Assembly: GCA_054601695.1 (NCBI GenBank)
Contig: BAAHQB010000328.1
Span: 124,001 to 188,000, forward strand
DNA: 64,000 bases
From: Amorphochlora amoebiformis
Taxonomy: Eukaryota; Cercozoa; Chlorarachniophyceae
Direction of reading: 5' to 3'
Shown here: positions 1 to 16,100 of the stretch, piece by piece
Layout of the letters: every line of letters starts with the position of its first letter
How positions within the stretch are numbered: the first letter of the stretch is position 1
Position numbers and translations under genes: made by a program
The notes under the pieces: model-generated
Seen by the model: only the letters and a program-made list of their open reading frames with translations
Told to the model about the DNA's origin: nothing
The model's database searches: none

Positions 1-256
1 ATCCAAAGTCGACAGGTTGGCGGAGGCTTGTTCCTGAGGGGCGATCAGAGCAGTATCAAAGGCGATAAAAGACATCATGGCTGAGCAGAGGCTTGGCTTG
101 TCAGGCTGGGCTGAGGTTGGATTGTGAATATGACTGCAGGCTTGGATGCACCAAGGTGTAACTGGAATAAATTTCTTAAAATTTCGGTTAGGGCTCGTGT
201 CTGTCAGTTACCAGAGTTCTGAAAATGCCGTTTTCTGGTTCGCAAGCAGTCTTTTC

Positions 257-607
257 TCATGCAACCGTGGGGCAAAATGCCATTGGGGCTCCGCCGTCCA
301 CATCGCGTCTAGATGTCGTCTTCGTCTGCTCTTCCGCGTCTCGACTTCCGCGTCTTGTCTTTCTGTCGTCTCGTCTTTCTCTTGTCTCGTCTTTCTCTTG
401 TCTCGTATTTCGCGTCTCATCTTCCGCGTCTCGACTTCTGCTTCTCTTTGTTTGCGTCGCGGCGTCGACGCCTGTATCTAACGGGTTGTTCTCAGAATCT
501 GAGTTGGTGTTGTGGTTGGCGAGCACAGGAGTCGCAAAGATGAACGGGTAAGTTAGGTTAGTCGAAAGGGGTGGACTCGAGGTACTGACGGTCACGGTAT
601 CTTCCAT
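257..607 (-). other. Unassigned reading frame in a pyrimidine-rich spacer
   Basis: A 116-codon frame starts at an ATG at 607 on the minus strand and ends near 257. It has a Ser/Thr-rich start and then an Arg/Asp/Glu-rich stretch of low complexity. The charged part comes from a TCGTCTTTCTCTTG-like tract on the plus strand at about 300-470, so the frame may simply be an open repeat. It could be a first exon, but I see no domain and no clear partner exon. Positions 1-256 hold nothing I can identify. Confidence 0.18.
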
Positions 608-649
608 GAGTCATTCTCTTCTTCTCTTGTTTATCTCTTTTCTATATGT

Positions 650-656
<7 letters not shown>

Positions 657-694
<38 letters not shown>

Positions 695-754
695 CATATT
701 AATTACGGGTCTGAGCGTTGGGTTTTCGATCCTGGTTCAACTCCAGACGGACCT

Positions 755-820
<66 letters not shown>

Positions 821-863
821 TCTATATATAATATATATACACATATATATATATATATATATA

Positions 864-940
<77 letters not shown>

Positions 941-990
941 TTACATATATATATTAATATATATATATATACATATGTATATATATATAA

Positions 991-1052
<62 letters not shown>

Positions 1053-1053
1053 T

Positions 1054-1096
<43 letters not shown>

Positions 1097-1128
1097 ATGA
1101 TATGTATAGATATATACATGTATGCACC

Positions 1129-1173
<45 letters not shown>

Positions 1174-1180
1174 TTATACA
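657..1180. repeat. (TA)n microsatellite block
   Basis: Near-continuous TA dinucleotides with short interruptions (CATATA, AATAAT) and one 35-bp unique insertion at about 700-755. The Tyr-Ile reading frames here follow from the repeat on both strands and are not genes. Confidence 0.95.
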
Positions 1181-1438
1181 TATCCGACAGGCTAGCAGAT
1201 GGATGCCGCATAATAATATATTAATATCTGGAGTACACCATGCCACTAACGGTGAATAACCAAGAGCTGACCTCGAGTGAACCCTGCTAGGTAGCAAAGT
1301 CGCTAAAGCTTAGATCCTTAACCCTAGCCCTAACCCAAGCTCTGCGGTATTCAATATCGTTGAAATAATAACAAAGGTTGAGTACTAATGAGTGCTATGC
1401 ATGCTATTGCATATACGACATACTCGTTTACTTGTGCG

Positions 1439-1477
<39 letters not shown>

Positions 1478-1965
1478 ATATATATATATATATTACTATG
1501 TAATTGTACTATGCATGAATGATGTGGGATTTGACACTAGTTACATAATCATTATCTGGACTATACTACGTACGCGCTAGTAGATAGGGAGTGAATGCTA
1601 AGCTTCTGCTGCGGTAGCTACATACTACTATGATCTAGCTATAGTCAATATCTAGTATAGACCTAGTAGACACTCTGGATACTAGAGACATAGCTAGTAG
1701 GGTTAGGGTTAGGGTTAGTAGGGTTAGGGTTAAGGTTAGGGTTAGGGTTAGCTAGTTAGGGTATCAAAGATAACTCTAGATCTAGATACTATTACTAGCA
1801 CTAGCAGCATTGACGCACGGTCATCTAGGACACACCAGATATATCTAGTCTAGCGGGTATGTCTATATACTAGATATAGTGGTATACCATGATATGCATA
1901 TATCTAGATATATATATATTTATATAGAGATGAGTATTTATATACTAGCATCATGATCATGATGT

Positions 1966-1999
<34 letters not shown>

Positions 2000-2330
2000 C
2001 GTATAATATAGATATATTTATATATATTCATACATCAATCGAGCGAATCAGTATATTTCTTAAGTTATGAGGCTTACATCGATGTACGGACATTCTACTT
2101 ATTTTGCTCCACTTGAATATCCGACTTTATAAACTATACGTACATCTATACTCTAACTACCTACAGCCTTACCAAGTTGCTGACCTAAATAAGCTAGATA
2201 ACTTGCGCTGTAGTGTATACACATATACATGCTGTATATGCATATCTTAGGCTAGCGACGCAATACCCTTTTTAGCATCGTACGGCGCGCGGATACTGCT
2301 ACTTCTTCTCGCTGGAAATTATATGTATTT
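1181..2330. other. Gene-free AT-rich spacer rich in CTAG
   Basis: I see no coding region. The stretch contains many CTAG, TAGT and ATCTAGAT words, a short CCCTAA-like run at about 1319-1336, and small TA tracts at 1440-1495 and 1963-2030. The same sequence texture returns at 19,600-20,560, 43,380-43,860 and 47,830-48,960. Confidence 0.6.
1698..1763 (+). repeat. Interstitial telomere-type TTAGGG tract
   Basis: About eight GGGTTA units with single-base variants lie in the CTAG-rich spacer. The tract has unique sequence on both sides, so it is interstitial and not a chromosome end. Confidence 0.9.
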
Positions 2331-2334
2331 ACAT

Positions 2335-2349
2335 ATCTTATATATATAT

Positions 2350-2389
<40 letters not shown>

Positions 2390-2443
2390 ATAATAATAAT
2401 AACAATAACAATAATAATAATAATAATAATAATAATATAAATG

Positions 2444-2494
<51 letters not shown>

Positions 2495-2576
2495 GTATAT
2501 ATATATCTCCATGTATATTCTATAAAATATAAGTGTGTATTTACACAATATATATATATATATATATATATTTATT

Positions 2577-2614
<38 letters not shown>

Positions 2615-2687
2615 GGACACATATATAATACACTATACAGGATTTTGAAAATATCATAATATATATATATATATATATATGTATATT

Positions 2688-2735
<48 letters not shown>

Positions 2736-2787
2736 CAAATGTATGCATGTATACATATATGATGCAGTATATAAGATGGTGAAAATA

Positions 2788-2825
<38 letters not shown>

Positions 2826-2871
2826 ATTATGTGTATAGTATAGTATATTATATATATATATATAAATAATA

Positions 2872-2909
<38 letters not shown>

Positions 2910-2949
2910 GCATAAACACACACATATATATATATATATTGAATATACA

Positions 2950-2995
<46 letters not shown>
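2335..2995. repeat. Compound microsatellite: (TA)n, (TAA)n, (CA)n
   Basis: TA tracts enclose a TAA/CAA trinucleotide array at about 2387-2437 and a CA array at about 2458-2480. Only short unique sequence remains, at about 2630-2660 and 2740-2785. Confidence 0.93.
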
Positions 2996-3037
2996 GTCTA
3001 CCTGACGACGAGATACCTTAACCATGCCGTCTTTCTC

Positions 3038-3439
<402 letters not shown>

Positions 3440-3479
3440 TTATGCATGTAGGAATATATACGGACACAATGTCCGGTAT

Positions 3480-3720
3480 ACATGGCAATAGTTAACTCTA
3501 AATATATGAATAGTTAACTCTAGATATATGAATACTTAACTCCAAATATATGAATAGTTAACTCTAGATATACATAACTCTAAATATATGCATAGTTAAC
3601 TCTAGATATATGAATACTTAAGTATAAATATATGAATAGTTAACTCTAGATATATGAATACTTAACTCCAAATATATGAATAGTTAACTCTAATTATATG
3701 AACTCTAAACTCTAAATACA
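3480..3720 (+). repeat. Minisatellite, about 22/44-bp unit
   Basis: Imperfect tandem copies of a unit like GTTAACTCTAGATATATGAA. Alternating half-units differ at AACTCTAG versus AACTCCAA. I see no coding potential. Confidence 0.85.
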
Positions 3721-3775
3721 CCAAATATATCATATTACGATCTAGATTACACATACACATATGCTACCTTATAAT

Positions 3776-5205
<1,430 letters not shown>

Positions 5206-5245
5206 CATGTATGTATTCGTAGAAGCCCAACCTTTTCTCTGATTC

Positions 5246-5547
5246 TAACCCGGATCCTAACCCAAACTCTAACCCTAACCCTAACCCTAACCCTAACCCT
5301 AAGCCCAACCAGTTCTCTCTGCTCCCTCTCCTTCCGCTTTCTCTTCTCTGCGATGCCTACATGGATCGCTTAGGCTCAGGGTTAGGGTTACGGTTAGGTT
5401 AGGGTTAGGGTTAGGGTTAGGGTTAGGGTTAGGGTTAGGGTTAGGGTTAGGATCAAATTATTCAGCATGTCTTAGCCTAGAACCATTGACTCGGTTAGGG
5501 TTAGGGTTAGGGTTAGGATGGTAGGGTCACAATTGGGGTTAGGGTAA

Positions 5548-5551
<4 letters not shown>
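5246..5551. repeat. Telomere-type repeats in opposed orientation: CCCTAA then TTAGGG
   Basis: CCCTAA units run at 5246-5313, with about six perfect copies at 5269-5305. After roughly 65 bp of unique sequence, TTAGGG units run at 5379-5451, with further copies at 5493-5519 and 5536-5547. CCCTAA before TTAGGG is the reverse of the order left by an end-to-end telomere fusion. Confidence 0.92.
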
Positions 5552-6086
<535 letters not shown>

Positions 6087-6156
6087 CCACCTATAGCCAT
6101 TCTCATTGGCATCTTTTGGCCTTTGGGGACCTAACATACGGCAAGGAGGACAAATA

Positions 6157-6325
6157 CGGTTAGGGTTAGGGTTAGGGTTGAGATTCAGACGATTAGGGTT
6201 AGGGTTAGGGTTAGGGTTAGGGTTAGGGTTAGGGTTAGGGTTAGGGTTAGGGTTAGGGTTAAGACTATGACTACAATTGAGTTGAGGCTTAGGATGAGGC
6301 TTAGGATTAGGGTTAGAGTTGGAAA
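6157..6325 (+). repeat. Interstitial TTAGGG array
   Basis: About sixteen near-perfect GGTTAG units run from 6157 to 6261, with one break at about 6180-6192. They are followed by degenerate AGGCTTAGGATGAGG-type units to 6325. The minus-strand Asn-Pro reading frame is a product of the hexamer. Confidence 0.92.
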
Positions 6326-6690
6326 GGAAGTAAGGTGATTCCACAGAAATGTACGTCATTTCAACTCTCTCTCTGGCGACACGTGCAAGGAAGAAATATC
6401 GAACGGATATATCTATATATTGATATATTTTCATATCGAAACATATATATCGCCCCCTTCTATTGGTTTACGATCAGAATTGTGGTTAGGGTTAGGGCTA
6501 GGGCTTGGATCCGGTCAAGGTTGAAGACAAGTAGTTGGGTTAGGGTTGTTGTGGAGGTGGGGTTAATGTCTGTCGGGTTGACGTGACTTTGGCGCCGATT
6601 TTAAGAAGTCTCTTGAGTTCGTATGCCCTGGATATCATTACCTCATATGTGTTGCGAATTTGGTTTTTGAATATAGATATATTTATATAT
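6326..6690. other. Spacer without recognised gene
   Basis: Mixed-composition sequence with a few TTAGGG remnants at about 6484-6550. No domain or splice-bounded exon could be supported. Confidence 0.5.
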
Positions 6691-6772
6691 GTATAAAGTA
6701 TATATATATATATATCTTATTGTAGATATTCATATTTTCAATATAATAATTATATATATATATATATATATG

Positions 6773-6808
<36 letters not shown>

Positions 6809-6830
6809 TTATATCTTACACACAAGTATG

Positions 6831-6900
<70 letters not shown>

Positions 6901-7080
6901 GAATAAATCTAAAGATGTGATATATATATATATATATATATTATATTGATGTGCACCTGTTATCCTTCTTTGATACCGACCTGCTTCCCATTTCATTAAC
7001 CTATATAAGCATATATATATATATATATATATATATTACCTATAATATATGTATTTATTACATATATATATATATATATC

Positions 7081-7116
<36 letters not shown>

Positions 7117-7185
7117 ATGCATGTATAAATGAATGTATAACTATACATTCGTATATATATATATATATATATAAAATATATATAT

Positions 7186-7252
<67 letters not shown>

Positions 7253-7257
7253 ACATG

Positions 7258-7345
<88 letters not shown>
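6690..7345. repeat. (TA)n microsatellite block
   Basis: TA tract with interruptions. A 60-bp unique piece lies at about 6945-7008. Confidence 0.93.
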
Positions 7346-7347
<2 letters not shown>

Positions 7348-7603
7348 GTACCTGTTCTGCTAATTGTCGTATTGAGGGTAGAGGCATAGGCGAAGCTTGT
7401 GTGTCTCCCACTCTCTAAGAAAAGAAACTTTAACAAATACTTTTGAATTATTAAAACAATTCCTCAAGAAAATTATTATTTCGCAAGAGGGTGTCGACTA
7501 CCGCGAAAATAAACGATTTTAGAAAATAAAGAATATTTTTCGGGAATGTTTATTATCGCTCTAAGAACATATTGTGTGTAAATGAAGATATATATTATAT
7601 ACA

Positions 7604-7675
<72 letters not shown>

Positions 7676-7680
7676 TACAT
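7346..7680. other. AT-rich spacer
   Basis: Unique AT-rich sequence to about 7590, then a TA tract to 7675. I see no gene or RNA signature. Confidence 0.5.
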
Positions 7681-7738
7681 TGTCACAGATGATTCGAAGA
7701 CATCAATTTCAATCTCTCCTTCTTGTACCGAACCCCTA

Positions 7739-8120
7739 ATTTCTTTTTCTCTCTCTCAAACTCTCTGTGTGTGTGTGTGCGAGAGAGAGACAGCCCTCTC
7801 ACAACCCTCTCTCCACCTCTCTCTCTCTCCGTTTCCTCCTCTCTTTCTCTCCTCTCTCTCTTTCTTTCCATCCCCCTCCTCTCTCTCTTTCTTTCCATCC
7901 CCCTCCTCTCTTTCTCTTTCTTTCTTTCGTCTCTTATCATACTCTCTCTCTCATCCTTCTCTTTCTCTCCCTCACCCTTCTCTATCTCTCTCTCATCCTT
8001 CTCATTCTCTCTCTCATCCTTCTCTTTCTCTCACTCATCCTTCTCTTTCTCTCTCTCTCATCCTTCTCTTTCTCTCTCTCTCTATCACCCTTCTCTTTCT
8101 CTCCAATATCTCATCTTCCT
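7739..8120 (+). repeat. CT-rich polypyrimidine tract
   Basis: Tandem TCTCTCATCCTTCTCTTTC-like units. All three plus frames are open because the sequence contains almost only C and T; the Ser/Leu/Phe-rich frames are not genes. Confidence 0.9.
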
Positions 8121-8225
8121 CTTTTTGAAAGAGTTAAGATGGAGCGATTGTGAAAGTTAAGATGGATTTATTGAGATTGAGGGTTTTGGAGTTCGAGAAT
8201 GGTGATCAAAAAGGCGAAACATATA

Positions 8226-8326
8226 TGAAATATAATGCAGAGATACTGTACACTCTAACTGTATATTTACATATTACATAGAAATATAATGCAGAGATAC
8301 TGCGCACTCTAACTGTACATTTCCAT

Positions 8327-8333
<7 letters not shown>
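8226..8333 (+). repeat. 54-bp tandem duplication
   Basis: Two adjacent copies begin GAAATATAATGCAGAGATAC (8226 and 8280) and differ at a few bases. The second runs into a TA microsatellite. Confidence 0.85.
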
Positions 8334-11515
<3,182 letters not shown>

Positions 11516-11529
11516 TTAGTAAAAAATAT

Positions 11530-11723
11530 ATATAAGTAGATATGAAGAGAGACGTAAAGATAAGAAAGATAGAGAGAGGTGAGAAGAAGAGAGAGAGAGA
11601 CAGAGAGATGAGAGAAAGAAGAGAGAGAGACAGAGAGAGATGAGAGAAGGAAGAGAGAGACAGAGATCAGAGAAGGAAGAGAGAGAGAGATGAGAGGTAG
11701 AGAGAGAGAGAGATGAGAGGTAG

Positions 11724-11759
<36 letters not shown>

Positions 11760-11811
11760 TGTGAGGAAGAGAGAGAGAGAGTTGAGAGAAGAGACGTGGT
11801 CTTAAAGACAG

Positions 11812-11845
<34 letters not shown>

Positions 11846-11856
11846 ATATAATATTA

Positions 11857-11889
<33 letters not shown>

Positions 11890-11945
11890 AAGGGAGAGAG
11901 AGAGAGAGAGAGAAGATAGAGAGAAGATAGAGAGAAAAATCGTGG
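11530..11945 (+). repeat. GA-rich polypurine tract
   Basis: GAGAGAGA/GATGAGAGAAGA units at 11,530-11,800 and again at 11,871-11,938, separated by a TA tract. The minus-strand Ser/Leu-rich frames are repeat products. Confidence 0.9.
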
Positions 11946-12690
11946 AGACGGATGACAGAGCTCTGACATATGTCCTTCCCCTCCCCCCCAATACTCTTCT
12001 CCCTTGATAAAAAAACCGACATATTACGAAAATATAACAGAAAATGCATGTACCCGTTTCATTGACCATCACAAAAGTAGCCTTTCGCTTCGGCGGGGCG
12101 GGCTTCGGACCCATGTCGCTGCTCTCCGTCGGTTCGGAACCCAGAACACGGGTTTTCGGAGCCCAAATTTTAAATTTTCGCTAAGTATTAATTTAATTTA
12201 ACCTCCCGAAAAATCAATAAATAAAACGTCGGCTCTGAAACTCCATTATTTTGACCACTCGCCTCACCTCCCCCTCTTTTATACTCCATTCGGACGTACA
12301 TAACATCCAATAAACGGATTTGAAATTATAACATCAGCACGTGGAAACGAATTCCGAAGAAATTTTGAAAAAAAAAAAATTATCGGCCAAGAAAGACGAC
12401 TTGCTCATGGCGACGTTACCTGGGGGGTTGACGCCTTCTGTGGTTCCTAATTATACCTAAATACTCCCTGAAGGCCTCAAACCGTCGCTCTCTCACACAC
12501 ACAGGTAAACTCCCCGACAAACATTCTTGTTTTGACACGAGTCACACCACCAGTGAGCATGCTTTTACTGGTCATCTACGCTTATGCTTATGTGCATAAT
12601 TTCACACACTTCGCACGTGGCTATGGACTGTTAGCAACTCTTTTGCAAGATGTGCGAGTGTATTACAATGTAAGGATATTTTCATTGTAT
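11946..12690. other. Unique spacer upstream of the copia element
   Basis: Mixed-composition sequence with a short A-run at 12,370-12,379. A small GC-rich patch at 12,085-12,165 carries a GGTTCGGAACCC word. I found no gene, tRNA fold or transposon end that I could defend. Confidence 0.45.
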
Positions 12691-12731
12691 ATGTATTATT
12701 TCAATACTGTATATACGTATATATATATATG

Positions 12732-12822
<91 letters not shown>

Positions 12823-12834
12823 GTATGTGTATAT

Positions 12835-12882
<48 letters not shown>

Positions 12883-12909
12883 TACATACATATATATGTA
12901 TATATATAT
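12691..12909. repeat. (TA)n target tract of the copia insertion
   Basis: TA repeat directly abutting the 5' LTR. The five bases before the LTR (TATAT, 12,905-12,909) equal the five after the 3' LTR (17,571-17,575). This fits a 5-bp target duplication but proves little inside a TA repeat. Confidence 0.85.
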
Positions 12910-13147
12910 TGTTAACGTATACCGGACCTACAAGCTTAACTAGACGTCAGATCGCTAGACTACCGTCATATTCGTAATCTACGCATGCGAATTAGCAATA
13001 GTCATCCGAGGGGAAGATCTTCCAAGGGAAGACCTTAGGTAGGGAAGGCCTTCTACGCGAGAATTTTCTTGTGAATTTAGTCATTATCATTTGCCATAAT
13101 CCAAACGGACAACAGTCAATCGGACAACTACCACTGCTACGCTGACA
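12910..13147 (+). repeat. Copia 5' LTR
   Basis: 238 bp, starting TGTTAACG and ending GCTGACA, so the termini are the short inverted repeat TGT/ACA. It matches 17,333-17,570 with no difference that I could find. It should carry the promoter and the transcript start. Confidence 0.96.
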
Positions 13148-13156
13148 GGTTATGAG
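13148..13156 (+). promoter_or_regulatory. Putative primer-binding site (half-tRNA type)
   Basis: GGTTATGAG follows the LTR directly. Its complement CTCATAACC looks like the anticodon stem-loop of a methionine tRNA (CAT anticodon), not a tRNA 3' end. Drosophila copia and yeast Ty5 are known to prime from an internal, half-tRNA initiator-Met site. The ATG within it (13,152) is also the start codon of the Gag-Pol frame. Confidence 0.65.
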
Positions 13157-16100
13157 TTTCGAAGCGACACGTACTGCCCTACTCAAGTGGACTGCCAAGC
13201 TGAAGCTTACCAAGGAGGACGACTGGACCAAATATGCCAAGAGCGTCTCTATGATGGTGAAGGCACTTCAGCTCGAGGACTGCATGAAGCTTGGGGCACG
13301 ATCCATCATGGATTGGAAGAATCCTGACGCTCTACGTCCACAACATGTGGTTGAGATGAAGGAGGGGAAATGGGCAACGAATCTCGATGGGAAAGAGGAC
13401 GCGCATATAAAGTTGAGGATGCTACTGCATGCTACATTGGTGCTCACGGTGGGACGTAAGTATGAACATCTTACAACCGGGAGGGAGGATCCAGTGTACC
13501 TCTGGGCTCGTCTGCGCGCTGGCATCGAGGGTCCACGACTGTTTAGGAGGATGAAGCTACAGAAGAAGTTGAATCGTCAGACGCTTGACGATTACAGCGG
13601 CGATTTCGGGAAGCTGGCTTCGGAGATCGAGGAGACGGCGGATGCACTCACCGGGCTGGGCAAGACCATGGACGACGAGGACAGGATCGTGGCGCTCATG
13701 ATGGCTCTCCCGGAGGACGAGTACGGCTCTACACTCGAGAATATTGCACTGCACCCTACTACCTACCAAGCGGCGGTAACGGCGATCACTAGTGTTGCGG
13801 CAAGGAAGGCGGCTAACAACTATGAGACCAAGGTAAAGGATATCGTGGCGGCCGGCCATGAGCATCAAGGGACCAAGAATCTCAAGGACATGTCTGCGAA
13901 GGATCTTGCGAAGATGAAGACTAGGATCGACAAGTTGATGACCGCGAAGTCTGGGAGGCCGAAGGGAGCATCGAGGAAGTTCAGGGGCAAATGTTTCAAG
14001 TGCAAAAAGAAGGGGCACATGAAGAAGGATTGTCCATTGCTCAACAAACAAGATGATGATGCGGCGATACTTGAGGATGGCAGCGAATCGGATTACAACT
14101 GGAGCACGGTGGCAGGCAACTGGGGCGACGGCTCGACTGCTGGATATCTGGTGCTCGACAGTGGATGCACGAGGAGCTGCTTCAAGGACAAGCGGTACTT
14201 CAAGACCTTCAGGGTGGTGAAGAATCATGCTTTCAAGCTAGGCAACGGCGAGACCCGAATGGAATCCAAGGGCTTTGGGGACGTTGAAGTGCCACTAAGG
14301 AATGGGAAAGTACTCAAGATGACCAATGTGGCATATTGCCCCGGAGCTGCGGCGAACTACGTGGCTCAACGGCGGCTACGTGAAGATGGATATCGACTCA
14401 GGTTCGTGGGGGAGCAGGACGACGTCTCGATTATGAAGGATGGAGATGAGATCTGCAGGACTTCTGGGACCAAGAAGAAGCTCTTCCTCATCCCTGTGGC
14501 GAACGATGATAACCTTGGCGCATGGTTTGACGACAAGGCGAGGTCGAGGTCCTTATGGAAATGGCACCTGGCACTAGGACATACGCCAAGTAGGGTCATC
14601 AAGAAGATGAAGAAGTCGGGAGTCGTGGCTGGATTGTCAATTTCGGATGTCAAGGAGCATCCAGAGGTATGCGAATGCTGCCAAGTCACGAAGATGAAGA
14701 AGCAACCAATGAGCTCCAAGAAACCGAAGGAGCACAAGGTGAAGACGGTGATGGATACATGGCATGGAGACGTTATTGGAAAGTACGTCGGGTCACCAGA
14801 GGGCAGCTATGCTATCGTTTTGGCCGACGAAGGATCTGGATACCTGATGGGAACATCGTTAGGAGGCAAGAAGTTTTTCAAGGAGTTCAAGGCTTACCTG
14901 GAGATGTTGGAGAACAAAACTGGCAAAAGATTGAAGAGGTTCGTGTACGACGACGGCAAGGAGGTGCTAGATAAGCAGCTGGTGGACTACTGCCGTGGAA
15001 AGGGCATTGAAATCGTTCAGGCAGCACCAAGAACACCACAGCAGAATGGGTTCATCGAGAGGCGAATCCAGACGGTCAAGAGAATGACTCGGGCAGCGCT
15101 GAAGCAAAGCGGCTTGGGATTGAAGTATTGGCCAGCAGCACTCCGATATGCGATATATACACTTAATCGCATACCACCATCACGAGGGAAGAGGACCGCG
15201 TACGAGAAAATCTTCAAGAAGAAGCCATCGGTGGCACATCTACATGCCTTTGGATGTGTCGGATATCGTGTTAAAGACCCAAAACTGATGGATCAAGGCG
15301 GATTCGGCGACAAGGCTGAACGATGCAGGTTCCTAGGATACACAGGGGATCAGACTAAAACGTTCAAAGTGCTTAAGGAAAACGGTAAAGTGGTGAAAGA
15401 GGCGCATGTTAGGTTCTACGATACCATATTCAACTTCAAGGCTCGACGAGAAGATATATATATATCTCCTGAGAAGCAGAATGATATATATATATATCCT
15501 GAAACGACGTTCTCCGACGACAAGGCTGCCGACGGAGAGGGGGAGAAGAACAATGCACCGGATATGGGGGAGTCTGACGACGACGACGACAACGACGACG
15601 AAGAAGAAACGGCACCTAGGCGTTCAACACGCACTCGGACGCAACGCACAGTATACGACGGACAAGGAGGCAGCGAGATCCCAAGCGCTAAGGGCAACGT
15701 TGAAGTGGCTGCGGCGATGGAGGACTGCATGTTCGGTATAAGCGACGGCACCGAACCCAAGAACTGGGAGGAGGCGAGGCATCATCCTGCATGGGTGAAG
15801 GCAACCGATGAAGAGATAGAGGCACTGGAGAAGAACGGGACCTGGAAGATCATCGCACGACGACCTGAGATGAGGGTTGTTGGTGTTAGGACTCTCTACA
15901 AGCAGAAACTGAACAAGGATGGTGAACCTGGGCGCAAGAAGGCACGCGTGGTGGCGAAGGGATATACACAGTATGGGGTGAGCTTTAATGATCGATACGC
16001 CCCGACACTGAGGATCGCCAGCTTAAGGGCCATTCTGGCACTTGCACAAGTGAAGGGACGAAAGGTATTGAGTGCGGACATCAACAACGCGTACCTACAC

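Noticed and set aside
606-1297. Long Tyr-Ile reading frames on both strands here and in every other TA tract
   Set aside because: They follow from (TA)n having no stop codons in either strand; there are no domains, splice logic or composition shift.
7723-8160. Three overlapping Ser/Leu/Phe frames
   Set aside because: They come from the CT-rich tract; nothing outside the tract supports a gene.
12085-12170. Possible tRNA gene around a GGTTCGGAACCC word
   Set aside because: No acceptor stem or anticodon arm could be folded by hand.
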